NCBI GenBank assembly: GCA_963780675.1
Contig: CAWACR010000010.1
Location: 248,001-312,000 of the forward strand
DNA from: JAHECE01 sp963780675
GTDB taxonomy: Bacteria; Actinomycetota; Actinomycetes; Actinomycetales; JAHECE01
Length of the DNA: 64,000 nt
Reading direction: 5' to 3'
Shown in pieces: positions 18,200 through 27,057 of this stretch. Numbering within the stretch: the first letter of the stretch is position 1; each line of letters starts with the position of its first letter. A program made the translations under genes and the position numbers. The notes beneath the pieces are model-generated. The model saw only the letters and a list, made by a program, of their open reading frames with translations, had not been told where the DNA came from and made no database searches.

Positions 18200-19503
18200 C
18201 CACGGCCCCCATCGCCGAGACCCCGCTGCCGGACGTCGTCCTCCCGCCCGGATACCGCATGGCTGCCCTGGACGCGGCTGACCGGGACGCGATCATCGAC
18301 GTCAGCACCTGGGCCTTCGCCTCGGACCTCCCGCCGGAGGTCGCGGCCGCGCTGCAGTTCCCGCTCGAGCCGGGGCGCGGCGTCGGCATCTGGGCTCCGG
18401 AACCCGGGCCCGACGGCGCCCCGCGGCTCGCGGCCTCGCACAGCAGCTACGCGTTCGAACGGTTCGGCGTCCCCGGCGGGACGCTGCGGACGGCCGGGCT
18501 CACGTGGGTGGCCGTCCACCCGCAGCACCGACGGCGCGGTCTGGCCCGCGCGATGGTCCTCACCCACCTGCACCGCACCAGGTCGCGGAGCGAGCCGCTG
18601 TCCGCACTCTTCGCCGCCGAGCCGGAGATCTACGGGCGGTTCGGCTACGGGTGCGCGGCCATGAGCACCCGACTCACCGTCCCACGCGGAGCGCGGCTGC
18701 GGGACGTCCCGGGGACGGAGGGCCTGCGGGTGCTCCTCGAGCGGGTGGATCCCGAGCGGCACGGCGCGCTGGTGGCCGGCGTCCACGGCGCCGTCGTGCG
18801 CCCCGGCTGGGCCCCCCGCACCAACGCCGCGAACGCCGCACGCGTCGTGGCGGACATCCCGGCCTGGCGCCACGGAGCCGAGGAGCTGCGGATCGCGACC
18901 GTGCTGGACCACTCCGGCTCGGTGCGCGCCTACGCCCTGTTCGCCCGGACCGAGCACTGGGACGCCCGCAACGCCCCCGAGGGCACGGTGCGCGTACGCG
19001 AGTCCGTCGCGCTCGATGCCGCGGCGGCCCGGGTCCTGTGGGGGACGCTCATCGATCTCGACCTCATGGTGTCGGTGGAGACCGGGATCCTCGCCCTCGA
19101 CGACCCGCTGCTGCACCTGCTGGTCAACGTCCGCACGGCGGCACCGACGCCCACGGACAACGTGTGGGTGCGCGTGGTGGACCTCCCCGCGGCGCTGTCC
19201 GGTCGGCGGTACGCGAGCGACGTGGACCTGGTGCTCGAGGTGAGCGACGCGCTCCTTCCCGAGAACGCCGGGCGCTGGCGGCTGCGGGGCGGGTCCGACG
19301 GCGCCGAGGTCGCCCGCGCCGCGGACGACGAGCCGGACATCTCGCTGGACGTGCGCGAACTCGGCTCGGCCTACCTCGGCGGGGTCTCGCTCGGGGCGCT
19401 CGCCGGGGCGGGGCTGGTGCGCGAGCACACGCCGGGTGCGCTGGCCGCGGCGTCGACGTCGTTCGGATGGCCGGTCGCCCCCCTGTGCAACTGGATCTTC
19501 TGA
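18196..19503 (+). CDS. Eis-like GNAT N-acetyltransferase
   Basis: A 435-residue acetyltransferase of the Eis family: two GNAT folds followed by an SCP2-type domain. Seen: acetyl-CoA-binding VAVHPQHRRRGLARAMV, the Eis-type motif LFAAEPEIYGRFGYGCA with the GNAT tyrosine, and the aromatic C-terminus CNWIF, whose terminal carboxylate is catalytic in Eis proteins. Mycobacterial Eis acetylates aminoglycosides and protein lysines; the natural substrate here is unknown. The ATG at 18196 overlaps the preceding gene by four bases. Confidence 0.88.
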   Translation: MTTAPIAETPLPDVVLPPGYRMAALDAADRDAIIDVSTWAFASDLPPEVAAALQFPLEPGRGVGIWAPEPGPDGAPRLAASHSSYAFERFGVPGGTLRTAGLTWVAVHPQHRRRGLARAMVLTHLHRTRSRSEPLSALFAAEPEIYGRFGYGCAAMSTRLTVPRGARLRDVPGTEGLRVLLERVDPERHGALVAGVHGAVVRPGWAPRTNAANAARVVADIPAWRHGAEELRIATVLDHSGSVRAYALFARTEHWDARNAPEGTVRVRESVALDAAAARVLWGTLIDLDLMVSVETGILALDDPLLHLLVNVRTAAPTPTDNVWVRVVDLPAALSGRRYASDVDLVLEVSDALLPENAGRWRLRGGSDGAEVARAADDEPDISLDVRELGSAYLGGVSLGALAGAGLVREHTPGALAAASTSFGWPVAPLCNWIF

Positions 19504-19538
19504 CCCTTCCTTCTCCCGTTCCTTCGAGGGTGCGGTCC

Positions 19539-19988
19539 CTAGCGCGAGGCCTCGTAGGCCGCCAGCTGGTCGATCCGTCGCTGGTGACGGGCGTCGCCGC
19601 TGAACGGCGCCGCGATGAAGGCCTCGACGATCTCGATCGCGTGGTCGACCGAGTGCTGGCGGGCGCCGATGGCGACGACGTTCGCGTCGTTGTGCTGGCG
19701 GGCCAGCTCGGCGATCTCCGGATTCCAGGCGAGCGCCGCGCGTACGCCCGGCACCTTGTTCGCAGCGATCTGCTCGCCGTTCCCGGAACCTCCGATGACG
19801 ATGCCGAGGCTGCCCGGCTCGGCCACGACGGCCTCACCGGCGGAGAAGCACACCCCCGGGTAGTCGTCGAGGGGGTCGTAGGTGAGGGCACCGTGGTCGA
19901 CGAGGTGGTGCCCGTCGGCCGTGAGCTGCTCGATGAGGATGGACTTGAGCTCGAAGCCGGCGTGGTCCGCGGCGATGTGGATGCGCAT
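19539..19988 (-). CDS. rpiB: Ribose-5-phosphate isomerase B
   Basis: A 149-residue RpiB/LacAB-family isomerase that interconverts ribose 5-phosphate and ribulose 5-phosphate in the pentose phosphate pathway. Seen: the opening MRIHIAADHAGFELK, a cysteine in DYPGVCFSAGEAV near the expected active-site position, and the anion-hole loop GGSGNGEQIAANKVPGVRAAL. Upstream in-frame codons read as low-complexity and are excluded. There is no Shine-Dalgarno sequence; CAGGAT lies six bases before the ATG, hinting at leaderless transcription. It is convergent with the Eis-like gene and divergent from the M13 peptidase. Confidence 0.93.
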   Translation of the reverse strand: MRIHIAADHAGFELKSILIEQLTADGHHLVDHGALTYDPLDDYPGVCFSAGEAVVAEPGSLGIVIGGSGNGEQIAANKVPGVRAALAWNPEIAELARQHNDANVVAIGARQHSVDHAIEIVEAFIAAPFSGDARHQRRIDQLAAYEASR

Positions 19989-20111
19989 GGGCCCATCCTG
20001 CCGTGTCGGGTCCGGCCGACCGGTCGCGATCGCCAGGGACGCCGTGAGCGCCGGGCGCCTCGGGACCGCCCCGACGCCGCGCCGCCCCCGTCGGCCCGCG
20101 CCGGCGTGGCG

Positions 20112-20117
20112 TAGGTT
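20112..20117 (+). promoter_or_regulatory. -10 element of a leaderless promoter
   Basis: TAGGTT ends six bases before the ATG at 20124, with no ribosome binding site in between. Confidence 0.6.
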
Positions 20118-20123
20118 CGGACC

Positions 20124-22121
20124 ATGACGACGACCTCCCCGACCTCCGGCGCAGACCCCGCGGTCCGCCCCCAGGACGACCTGTTCCGCCACGTCAACGG
20201 CGCGTGGCTGGCCACCCACGTGATCCCGGCCGACCGAGCCCGTGACGGCTCGTTCCGCGCGCTGCACGACCAGGCGGAGGAACAGGTCCGCGAGATCATC
20301 CTCGACTGCGCTGCGGACCCGGACTGCGGCTGCCGCGGCGAGGCGACGGACGCGCACGAGGCCGAGCTCATCGGCGCCCTCTACACCTCGTTCATGTCGA
20401 CCGAGGCGATCGACGCCCTGGGCGCGGCGCCCCTCGCCCCGGACCTCGCCGTCGTCGCCTCCGCCGTCGACCTCCGCTCGCGGACCCGGGCGCTGGGCGC
20501 CCTCCAGCGCGCCGGCGTCGGCGGCGCGGTGACCTTCTGGGTCGACAACGACTCCGACGACCCCGATGCGTACGCGGTCTACCTGCACCAGTCGGGCCTC
20601 GGTCTGCCTGACGAGTCGTACTACCGAGAGCCGGCCTACGCGCCCGTCCGCGAGGCCTACCTGGACCACGTCACCGCATTGCTCACCCTGGCAGGCACGC
20701 ACGACGCCGACGGCGCCCGCGCGGCGGCCGAACGGATCATGGCCCTCGAGACCACGCTCGCCGCCGGCCACTGGGACCGCGTGAGCGACCGGGACGCGAC
20801 GAAGACGCACAACCCGATGACGCTGAAGGCGCTCGCGGAGTCAGCGCCCGGTTTCGACTGGCAGGCATGGGTCGAGGCCCTCGGCGCTCCCGCCGGAGCG
20901 TTCGACCGGGTGATCCTGCGCGAGCCGTCCTACGCCACGGCCTTCGCCCGGGCCTGGACCGAGGTCGAGGAGCGGTCGTGGCAGGACTGGCTGACCTGGC
21001 GGGTGGCGCACTCCCGCGCGCCGTACCTCGCGTCGCCCCTCGTCGAGGAGAACTTCGCCTTCTACGGTCGCACCCTGACCGGCGCCGAGGAGCTCCGCGA
21101 GCGCTGGAAGCGCGCCGTCTCCCTGGTCGAGGGCGTGCTCGGCGAGGCGATCGGCAAGGTCTACGTCGCGCGGCACTTCCCGGCAGGGCACAAGGCAGCG
21201 ATGGAGCGCCTCGTGGCGAACCTCGTGGCGGCCTACCGCGAGTCGATCAGCGCGCTGGACTGGATGGGCGAGGCCACCCGTGAGCGCGCGCTCGCCAAGC
21301 TCGACGCGTTCACGCCGAAGATCGGCTACCCGACCACGTGGCGCGACTACTCCGGCCTGCACCTGGTGCCGGACGACCTGCTCGGCAACGTCCGCGCCGC
21401 CTCGGCCTTCGAGCTCGACTACGAGCTCGCCAAGCTCGGCCGACCGGTGGACCGCGAGGAGTGGTTCATGGCGCCGCAGACCGTCAACGCGTACTACAAC
21501 CCCGGTCTCAACGAGATCGTCTTCCCCGCGGCCATCCTCCAGCCGCCGTTCTTCGACGCCGACGCCGACGACGCCTGGAACTACGGTGGGATCGGCGCGG
21601 TGATCGGCCACGAGATCGGGCACGGCTTCGACGACCAGGGCAGCAAGTACGACGGCGCGGGCCGCCTCGCCGACTGGTGGGAACCCGAGGACCGCACCGA
21701 GTTCGAGCGCCGCGCCGCGGCTCTCATCGCGCAGTACGACGCCTTCTCCCCCGCCCAGCTGAGCGACGAGCACCACGTCAACGGGGCGCTCACGGTCGGG
21801 GAGAACATCGGCGACCTCGGCGGCCTGACGATCGCGCTCAAGGCCTACCGGATCGCCCTGGCCGCCCAGGGTCTCGACGAGGCGCCCGTGATCGACGGGC
21901 TCACCGGGTTCGAGCGGTTCTTCATCTCCTGGGCCCGGATCTGGCGCGTCAAGGCCCGCGACGAGGAGATGATCCGGCTCCTCGCGGTCGACCCCCACTC
22001 CCCCGAGGAGTTCCGGTGCAACGGCGTGGTGCGCAACCTCGACGAGTTCGTCGAGGCGTTCGGCCTCGCGCCCGACGACGCCCTCTACCTCCCGCAGGAG
22101 CAGCGGGTCCACATCTGGTGA
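20124..22121 (+). CDS. M13-family zinc metallopeptidase (PepO/neprilysin-like)
   Basis: A 665-residue cytoplasmic peptidase with no signal peptide or anchor. Seen: the substrate-binding NAYYNPGLNEIVFPAAIL, zinc motif HEIGH with His496, Glu497 and His500, and GENIGDLGG with the third ligand Glu560 and Asp564. The C-terminal C-V-x-N-L-type ending is present as RCNGVVRNLDEF. Family members cleave oligopeptides. The start follows TAGGTT directly, so the mRNA is probably leaderless. It stands alone, followed by a copy of the palindromic repeat. Confidence 0.94.
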   Translation: MTTTSPTSGADPAVRPQDDLFRHVNGAWLATHVIPADRARDGSFRALHDQAEEQVREIILDCAADPDCGCRGEATDAHEAELIGALYTSFMSTEAIDALGAAPLAPDLAVVASAVDLRSRTRALGALQRAGVGGAVTFWVDNDSDDPDAYAVYLHQSGLGLPDESYYREPAYAPVREAYLDHVTALLTLAGTHDADGARAAAERIMALETTLAAGHWDRVSDRDATKTHNPMTLKALAESAPGFDWQAWVEALGAPAGAFDRVILREPSYATAFARAWTEVEERSWQDWLTWRVAHSRAPYLASPLVEENFAFYGRTLTGAEELRERWKRAVSLVEGVLGEAIGKVYVARHFPAGHKAAMERLVANLVAAYRESISALDWMGEATRERALAKLDAFTPKIGYPTTWRDYSGLHLVPDDLLGNVRAASAFELDYELAKLGRPVDREEWFMAPQTVNAYYNPGLNEIVFPAAILQPPFFDADADDAWNYGGIGAVIGHEIGHGFDDQGSKYDGAGRLADWWEPEDRTEFERRAAALIAQYDAFSPAQLSDEHHVNGALTVGENIGDLGGLTIALKAYRIALAAQGLDEAPVIDGLTGFERFFISWARIWRVKARDEEMIRLLAVDPHSPEEFRCNGVVRNLDEFVEAFGLAPDDALYLPQEQRVHIW

Positions 22122-22186
22122 CACCGCTTCCGCGCTTTCCCCCCTTCCGCACTCCCCGCCCACCCGCGACGCCCGCGCACCCGCGG

Positions 22187-22242
22187 CGAACGCGGGGTTA
22201 TGGGTCGAATCGCGGCTCATTCGACCCATAACCCCGCGTTCG
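22187..22242. repeat. Intergenic palindrome, copy 2 of 3
   Basis: Two 24-bp arms (22187-22210 and 22219-22242), identical in sequence to those of copies 1 and 3, around an eight-base centre CGCGGCTC unique to this copy. It separates the convergent M13 peptidase gene and the minus-strand gene ending at 22288. Confidence 0.9.
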
Positions 22243-22287
22243 GCGGGAGGTGAATGGGGCGGGAGGGGGCGTCGGGGGACGCCTGCC

Positions 22288-22818
22288 TCAGTCGAGCGTC
22301 GCGCCGCCGCGGGCGAGGCTGAACGAGTGGCCCGTCGCGTCATGCCGGCAGGCGATCCCCGCCTCCGAGCTGGAGCACGTGAACCCGTTCGCCGACGCGC
22401 TGTCGCCGTACGCGAGGACCTCGACGTCCGGCCCCGCGGGACCGGGCGTGCTCCCGGAACAGACCCAGTTCGACCCCTGCGCCGTGACCTCGATCTCATG
22501 GCCGGCGGTGTCGGTGCAACCCTCGACGTCGGGCGGGGAGTAGCTGAACTGGGCGATCGTGCAGCTCGCAGCGTCGGCGTCGATCGTGCAGCCGATGTTG
22601 CGGCTCGGCGAGGCGAACGCCACGACCTGCGTGACGCCGTCGTCGGCCGTCCCGTCGACACCGGACCCGGCCACCGCCGTGGCGCCGGTCCCCTCCGGGC
22701 TCGCCGGACCCATCGGCCCGGCCTGCACCAGCAGGATCACGAAGATCAGGACGAGGACGGCGTCCACCACGATCAGGGTGACGACGCCGGCCCCCCAGGG
22801 CCGTCGCACAGCGGCCAT
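22288..22818 (-). CDS. Membrane-anchored secreted protein of unknown function
   Basis: A 176-residue protein with one N-terminal membrane helix (about residues 12-32, GVVTLIVVDAVLVLIFVILL) and an extracytoplasmic domain after a Gly/Ala/Thr linker. The domain has six cysteines and a repeated theme: FASPSRNIGCTIDADAASC early, and GFTCSSSEAGIACRHDATGH near the C-terminus, suggesting disulfides. The latter pattern, a cysteine pair followed by a Gly-His/Gly-Phe-Ser motif, recurs in uncharacterised actinobacterial secreted proteins, but I cannot name the family. GGAGGG supports the ATG at 22818. Neighbours give no clue; it lies downstream of the iron transporter on the same strand. Confidence 0.8.
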   Translation of the reverse strand: MAAVRRPWGAGVVTLIVVDAVLVLIFVILLVQAGPMGPASPEGTGATAVAGSGVDGTADDGVTQVVAFASPSRNIGCTIDADAASCTIAQFSYSPPDVEGCTDTAGHEIEVTAQGSNWVCSGSTPGPAGPDVEVLAYGDSASANGFTCSSSEAGIACRHDATGHSFSLARGGATLD

Positions 22819-22882
22819 CGATCCCTCCCCCTCGCCCGGCGCTGCGGGCGGTCGATGTCTGGCTCCACGCTACGCGATCCGC

Positions 22883-24052
22883 TCACGCGGTCGACGCCGC
22901 GCCCTCGGGCGCCGGGTAGATCACGGCCGGCCCGACGACCTCGAGCCTGACGAGGGAGCCACGTGCCGGGAGGTCGTCCGAGGAGGTCCGGGCACGAAGG
23001 CGCACCCGGTCGCCGTCGACCGCCCACGGGACCTGCTGGGGTCCGGTCCCGCCCGGGAGCCCGACCGCCCCCGCGAGGCGGGCGAGGCCGCCGACGAGGT
23101 CCAGCTCGACCTCGGCGTCGTGCCCGTAGAAGTCGATCGCGCGGACGACCGCGACCGGCGCGGTCCGCCCCTCGTAGCTGTCTCCCGCCTCCAACGCGGT
23201 GGCCGGCCGCAGAAGCACCTGCTCGGGACGCAGCAGGACGCGCACCCACTCCCCGTCCGGGCCGGCCGCGCCGTCGACGGCACCGACCTCCCCCAGGGCG
23301 CACCGCACCCGGCCGCCTACCCGGCGCCCCCACAGGAGGACGGCATCACCGACGAACGCGGCGACCGCCGGGCTGACCGGGCGCCGGTAGAGCTCCTCCG
23401 GGTGCCCCGCCTGCTCGATCCGGCCCGCCGCCATGACGGCCACCTGGTCGGCCATCGACAAGGCCTCGGTCTGGTCGTGCGTGACGAGGAGCGCCGTGGT
23501 GCCGGCGGCCCGCAGCACGTCGCGGACCTGGGCGCGGAGCTCCCCGCGCAGGCTCGCGTCGAGGGCGGCGAACGGCTCGTCGAGGAGGAGGACGGTCGGC
23601 CGCGGCGCCAGCGCCCGCGCCAACGCGACCCGATGGCGCTGGCCACCGGACAACTCGTACGGCATCCGCTTCTCGAGGCCCGCGAGGCCCACCATGGCGA
23701 TCAGCTCAGCCACCCGCTGGGGCCGGTTCGGGGCGCGACGCAACCCGAACGCGACGTTGCTCGCCACGTCGCGGTGCGGGAAGAGCGCCGCCTCCTGCGG
23801 CACGAGTCCGACGTTCCGTCGCTCGGGGCGGACATGGAGATCGGCGCCCGCGACGAGCCGCCCACCGATCTCGATGGTGCCCGCCCAGATGGGCAGCAGT
23901 CCGGCGATCGCCCGCAGGATGGTCGACTTGCCGCATCCGCTCGCGCCGAGCACCGCCGTCAGCGACCCCTGCTCGAGGGTGAGGTCGACGCCGTCGAGCA
24001 CCCGCGCGCGGTCGTACCCGGCGACGACGCCGGTCAGCCGCACCGCGCTCAT
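22883..24052 (-). CDS. Ferric-iron ABC transporter, ATP-binding protein
   Basis: A 389-residue FbpC-type ATPase. Seen: Walker A GASGCGKST at 36-44, signature LSGGQRHRVALARAL, Walker B LLLDEPFAALD and the switch His in LLVTHDQTEAL. A C-terminal regulatory TOBE-like domain after about residue 230 (VLLRPEQVLLRP) resembles those of iron/sugar importer ATPases. The ATG overlaps the permease stop (ATGA). Third gene of the iron-uptake operon. Confidence 0.93.
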   Translation of the reverse strand: MSAVRLTGVVAGYDRARVLDGVDLTLEQGSLTAVLGASGCGKSTILRAIAGLLPIWAGTIEIGGRLVAGADLHVRPERRNVGLVPQEAALFPHRDVASNVAFGLRRAPNRPQRVAELIAMVGLAGLEKRMPYELSGGQRHRVALARALAPRPTVLLLDEPFAALDASLRGELRAQVRDVLRAAGTTALLVTHDQTEALSMADQVAVMAAGRIEQAGHPEELYRRPVSPAVAAFVGDAVLLWGRRVGGRVRCALGEVGAVDGAAGPDGEWVRVLLRPEQVLLRPATALEAGDSYEGRTAPVAVVRAIDFYGHDAEVELDLVGGLARLAGAVGLPGGTGPQQVPWAVDGDRVRLRARTSSDDLPARGSLVRLEVVGPAVIYPAPEGAASTA

Positions 24053-25662
24053 GGCACCTCCTCGCTCGCAGCGTCCGGGGCCGCACCCCGCCCGGTCCGG
24101 ACGGCGCCGGAGAGCAGGAAGGCGGGCACCGCCGCGACCAGCACCAGTGTGACGGCATAGGGCGCCGCCGCCCCGTAGGCCCCGATCGCGGTCCGGCTCC
24201 ACAACGCGGTGGCCAGCGTCTCGACCCCGGTGGGACGCAGCATGAGCGTGGCGGGGAGCTCCTTCATCGCGGTGAGGGCGACCAGGAGGGTCCCGGCCGC
24301 CACACCGGGCCAGGCGAGGGGGATGGTGACCCGCCGCCAGACCCCCGCGACGGTCGTCCCCAGGGTCCGTGCGACGTCCTCGAGCGCCAGGGGCACGGCC
24401 GCGGTGGCGGTCCGGATCGAGCCGACCGCCTTGGGCAGGAAGAGGACGCCGTAGGCGAAGGCGAGGACGACGGCGCTCTGGTACAGCGCGGGCAGCACCG
24501 CCAACGTGAAGAACACCAGCGACAGACCGACGACGATCCCGGGCAGCGCGTGGCCCAGGTAGCTCGCGGACTCCAGGGCCGAGCTCGCGCGGGTCCGATA
24601 CCGCGCCGCGAGCACCCCGATGGGCAGGGCCATCGCCATGGCGACGACGGCGCCCGCGACGGCGAGCCCCATGGTGCCCCCGAGTGCGGCGAGCAGGTCC
24701 GGCCAGGCGACGCCCGCCGTCGTGCTCTCGCCGAGGCGGCGCAGCATCGCGACGATCGGGACTCCCACCGACACGACGGCGACGACGGCGAGGAACGCGA
24801 CCGCCACGGGCGTCCCACGCCCGAGCGGCACCGCGAGGGCCTCGCCGGGGGCTGCGCCGGTGGCGAGGCGCCGGACGGCGCGGCGCCTCGCCGCGCGTTC
24901 GCCGAGGACCACGGAGGCGGCGAGCACCACGAGCACGAGGGCATAGGTCGCGGCGCGCGTCCGGTCGAAGCTCGCGCTGTAGGAGGCGTGGATCGCCCAG
25001 GTCAGGGCCTCGTAGCGCATCATCGCCACCGCCCCGAAGTCCGACAGGACGTAGAGGGCGACGAGCAGGCTTCCGGCGGCGGCGGCAGGCGTGACCTGCG
25101 GCCAGGTCACCGCCCAGAAGGCACCCATCGGCCCGCGTCCGAGGGTGCGCGCGGTGCTCTCGAGGTCCTCGGCGGTGCGCATCGCGGCCGCGACGGGCAG
25201 GGTGACGTACGGCGTGCACGCCGAGGCGAGCACGAGGAAAGCACCCCAGAAGCCGGACATGGTCGGCGCGGTGGAGAGCCACCCGAACGCCGCGACGTAG
25301 GAGGGGATGGCGAGAGGCAGGGCCGCCAGCACGAGCCACAGCCCGCGCAGGGGCAGCCGCGCCCGGGTGAGGAGCCAGGCCGTCGCCACGCCGACAACGA
25401 GGCAGGCTGCGGTCACGGCGCCGGCCAGGGCGACCGAGTTCAGCGTCAGCTCGAGGACCCGGGGCTGCCACAGGGCGTCGACGGCGGTGCCCCAGCCGCC
25501 TTCCCGGACCCGGACCAGCAGGTAGACGAGCGGGATCGCGGCCATCGCACAGCTGAGGACCCCGGCGGCGAGCAGGGCGACCGGGGTCCTGGCGGCACGC
25601 CGCCGGGGCGGTGCGGGGACGTCGTCCCGCACCGCCCCGGCAGTGCGGAGCATGGTCGGCAC
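24049..25662 (-). CDS. Ferric-iron ABC transporter, fused permease (FbpB-like)
   Basis: A 537-residue permease made of two six-helix halves. Each carries an EAA loop for the ATPase: DLESTARTLGRGPMGAFWAV in the first half and LEDVARTLGTTVAGVWRRV in the second. The two-halves-in-one layout is that of FbpB/ThiP permeases. The start is GTG at 25662; ATG at 25653 (Met4) is an equally possible start because neither has a good ribosome binding site. It follows the binding-protein gene by five bases. Confidence 0.92.
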   Translation of the reverse strand: MPTMLRTAGAVRDDVPAPPRRRAARTPVALLAAGVLSCAMAAIPLVYLLVRVREGGWGTAVDALWQPRVLELTLNSVALAGAVTAACLVVGVATAWLLTRARLPLRGLWLVLAALPLAIPSYVAAFGWLSTAPTMSGFWGAFLVLASACTPYVTLPVAAAMRTAEDLESTARTLGRGPMGAFWAVTWPQVTPAAAAGSLLVALYVLSDFGAVAMMRYEALTWAIHASYSASFDRTRAATYALVLVVLAASVVLGERAARRRAVRRLATGAAPGEALAVPLGRGTPVAVAFLAVVAVVSVGVPIVAMLRRLGESTTAGVAWPDLLAALGGTMGLAVAGAVVAMAMALPIGVLAARYRTRASSALESASYLGHALPGIVVGLSLVFFTLAVLPALYQSAVVLAFAYGVLFLPKAVGSIRTATAAVPLALEDVARTLGTTVAGVWRRVTIPLAWPGVAAGTLLVALTAMKELPATLMLRPTGVETLATALWSRTAIGAYGAAAPYAVTLVLVAAVPAFLLSGAVRTGRGAAPDAASEEVP

Positions 25663-25667
25663 GGGCG

Positions 25668-26741
25668 TCAGGTGAGCCCGGCCGCCGCGATGATCTCGAC
25701 AGTCTCGGCGAGTCCGTCGAGGTCTGCGAGGTCGAGGTCGGGGTTGCGCAGGTCCTCGAGCGCCGGCAGGCCGGCGGGGGCCGCGACCCCTGCGACGAGC
25801 GGGTACTCGAACGTCTTCTCGGCGAAGTACGTCTGCGCCTCGTCGGAGACGAGGTATGCCACGAGCGCGAGCGCGTCGGCGTCGTCGGCCGCGGGAGCGA
25901 GGACGCCCGCGCCCGTCACGTTGACGAGCGCCCCGGGGTCACCGGGCGGGAGGAAGGACAGCTGGGCGCGCATGTTCTCGGCGCCGACCTCGGCGGCCTT
26001 CTCGTACCAGTAGTAGTGGTTGATCAGGCCGAGGTCGAGGGTGCCGGCGTCCACGGCCTCGAGGATCGCACCGTTCGACTCGAACTTCTGGACGCCGTTC
26101 GCGACCATCCCTTCGAGCCACGCCTGGGCCGCGTCGTCGCCCTCGAGCACGCGGAACGCCGTCACGAAGGCCTGGAACGAGGCGTTCGTCGGCGCGATGC
26201 CGACCCGCCCGGCCCACTCCGGCTCGGTCAGAGCGAGGACGGAGTCGGGCACCTGGTCCTCGGTGAGGTCGGCACCGTCGTACGCGAGGACCCGGGAGCG
26301 GCCCGTGACGCCGACCCAGGTGCCGTCGGTGGAGGTGAAGCCCGCGGGAACCGTTGACGTCACGTCCTCGGGGAGCGTGGTGAACAGATCCTCGTCGGCC
26401 ACGGCGCCGAGCGCCCCGGCGTCCTGGGAGAGGAAGACGTCGGCAGGCGTCCGGTTGCCCTCCTCGAGGAGGAGCGCGGCGAGCGCCGTCGTCCCGTCGT
26501 AGCGCACCTCGACCTCGATGCCGGTCTCGGCCTCGAACTGGTCGATGAGGGGCTGCACGAGGTCCTCGCTCCGGCCGGAGTAGAGGACGACCGTGCCGTC
26601 GCTGACGGGCTCTGCGGCGGCCGTCGTCGGCGAGGTCGACTCGCCGGCGCCGGACGGGGACGAGGAGGAGCAGGCGGTGAGGCCGGCAAGGAGGGCGACG
26701 GCGGTCGCGGCGACGGCGGGACGGCGGAGGCGGGAGCGCAC
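25668..26741 (-). CDS. Ferric-iron-binding lipoprotein (FbpA-like)
   Basis: A 357-residue periplasmic-type binding protein of the Fe3+ family, anchored by a lipobox ending LTAC. Seen: the opening VVLYSGRSEDLVQPLIDQFEAETGIEVEVRY, central VGVTGRSRVLAYD, and the tyrosine cluster NHYYWYEKA that forms the iron site in FbpA proteins. The GTG at 26741 with GAGAGGA upstream replaces a longer low-complexity frame. An iron-regulator box lies 44 bases upstream. It delivers ferric iron to the adjoining permease and ATPase. Confidence 0.94.
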   Translation of the reverse strand: MRSRLRRPAVAATAVALLAGLTACSSSSPSGAGESTSPTTAAAEPVSDGTVVLYSGRSEDLVQPLIDQFEAETGIEVEVRYDGTTALAALLLEEGNRTPADVFLSQDAGALGAVADEDLFTTLPEDVTSTVPAGFTSTDGTWVGVTGRSRVLAYDGADLTEDQVPDSVLALTEPEWAGRVGIAPTNASFQAFVTAFRVLEGDDAAQAWLEGMVANGVQKFESNGAILEAVDAGTLDLGLINHYYWYEKAAEVGAENMRAQLSFLPPGDPGALVNVTGAGVLAPAADDADALALVAYLVSDEAQTYFAEKTFEYPLVAGVAAPAGLPALEDLRNPDLDLADLDGLAETVEIIAAAGLT

Positions 26742-26784
26742 GGGATGTCCTCTCGGGCAGGGAACGGGGCAGTCCGCGGCGAAC

Positions 26785-26803
26785 TCAGGTAAGGCTAACC
26801 TCA
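26785..26803. promoter_or_regulatory. DtxR/IdeR iron box
   Basis: TCAGGTAAGGCTAACCTCA matches the 19-bp DtxR/IdeR consensus TWAGGTWAGSCTWACCTWA except for C at two W positions, and is almost perfectly palindromic. It lies 44 bases upstream of the iron-binding protein start, where iron-loaded repressor would block transcription. Confidence 0.9.
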
Positions 26804-26961
26804 GTCCGCACGTGCGCCAAAATGCGGACCGCCCGGTCCACTCCTCGGACGCGCCATCCCCTCGATCCTCCGACGCCTCCCCACGCTCGTCGGACACGGC
26901 CCCTCCCCTACCGCCCCGCCCTCCTCCACTGCTCACTCGCCCTCCGCACCGCCCCTCCACT

Positions 26962-27023
26962 CGCCGAACGCGGGGTTATGGGTCGAATGGGCCTGCATTC
27001 GACCCATAACCCCGCGTTCGGCG
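26962..27023. repeat. Intergenic palindrome, copy 3 of 3
   Basis: Two 27-bp arms (26962-26988, 26997-27023), whose inner 24 bases equal those of the other copies, around the eight-base centre GGGCCTGC. The 316-base gap between the iron-transport operon and the UDP-glucose pyrophosphorylase gene contains only this repeat and the iron box. Confidence 0.9.
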
Positions 27024-27057
27024 GGTAGCTGGTGAGGCGGGCGTGGCTGGTGGGCTC

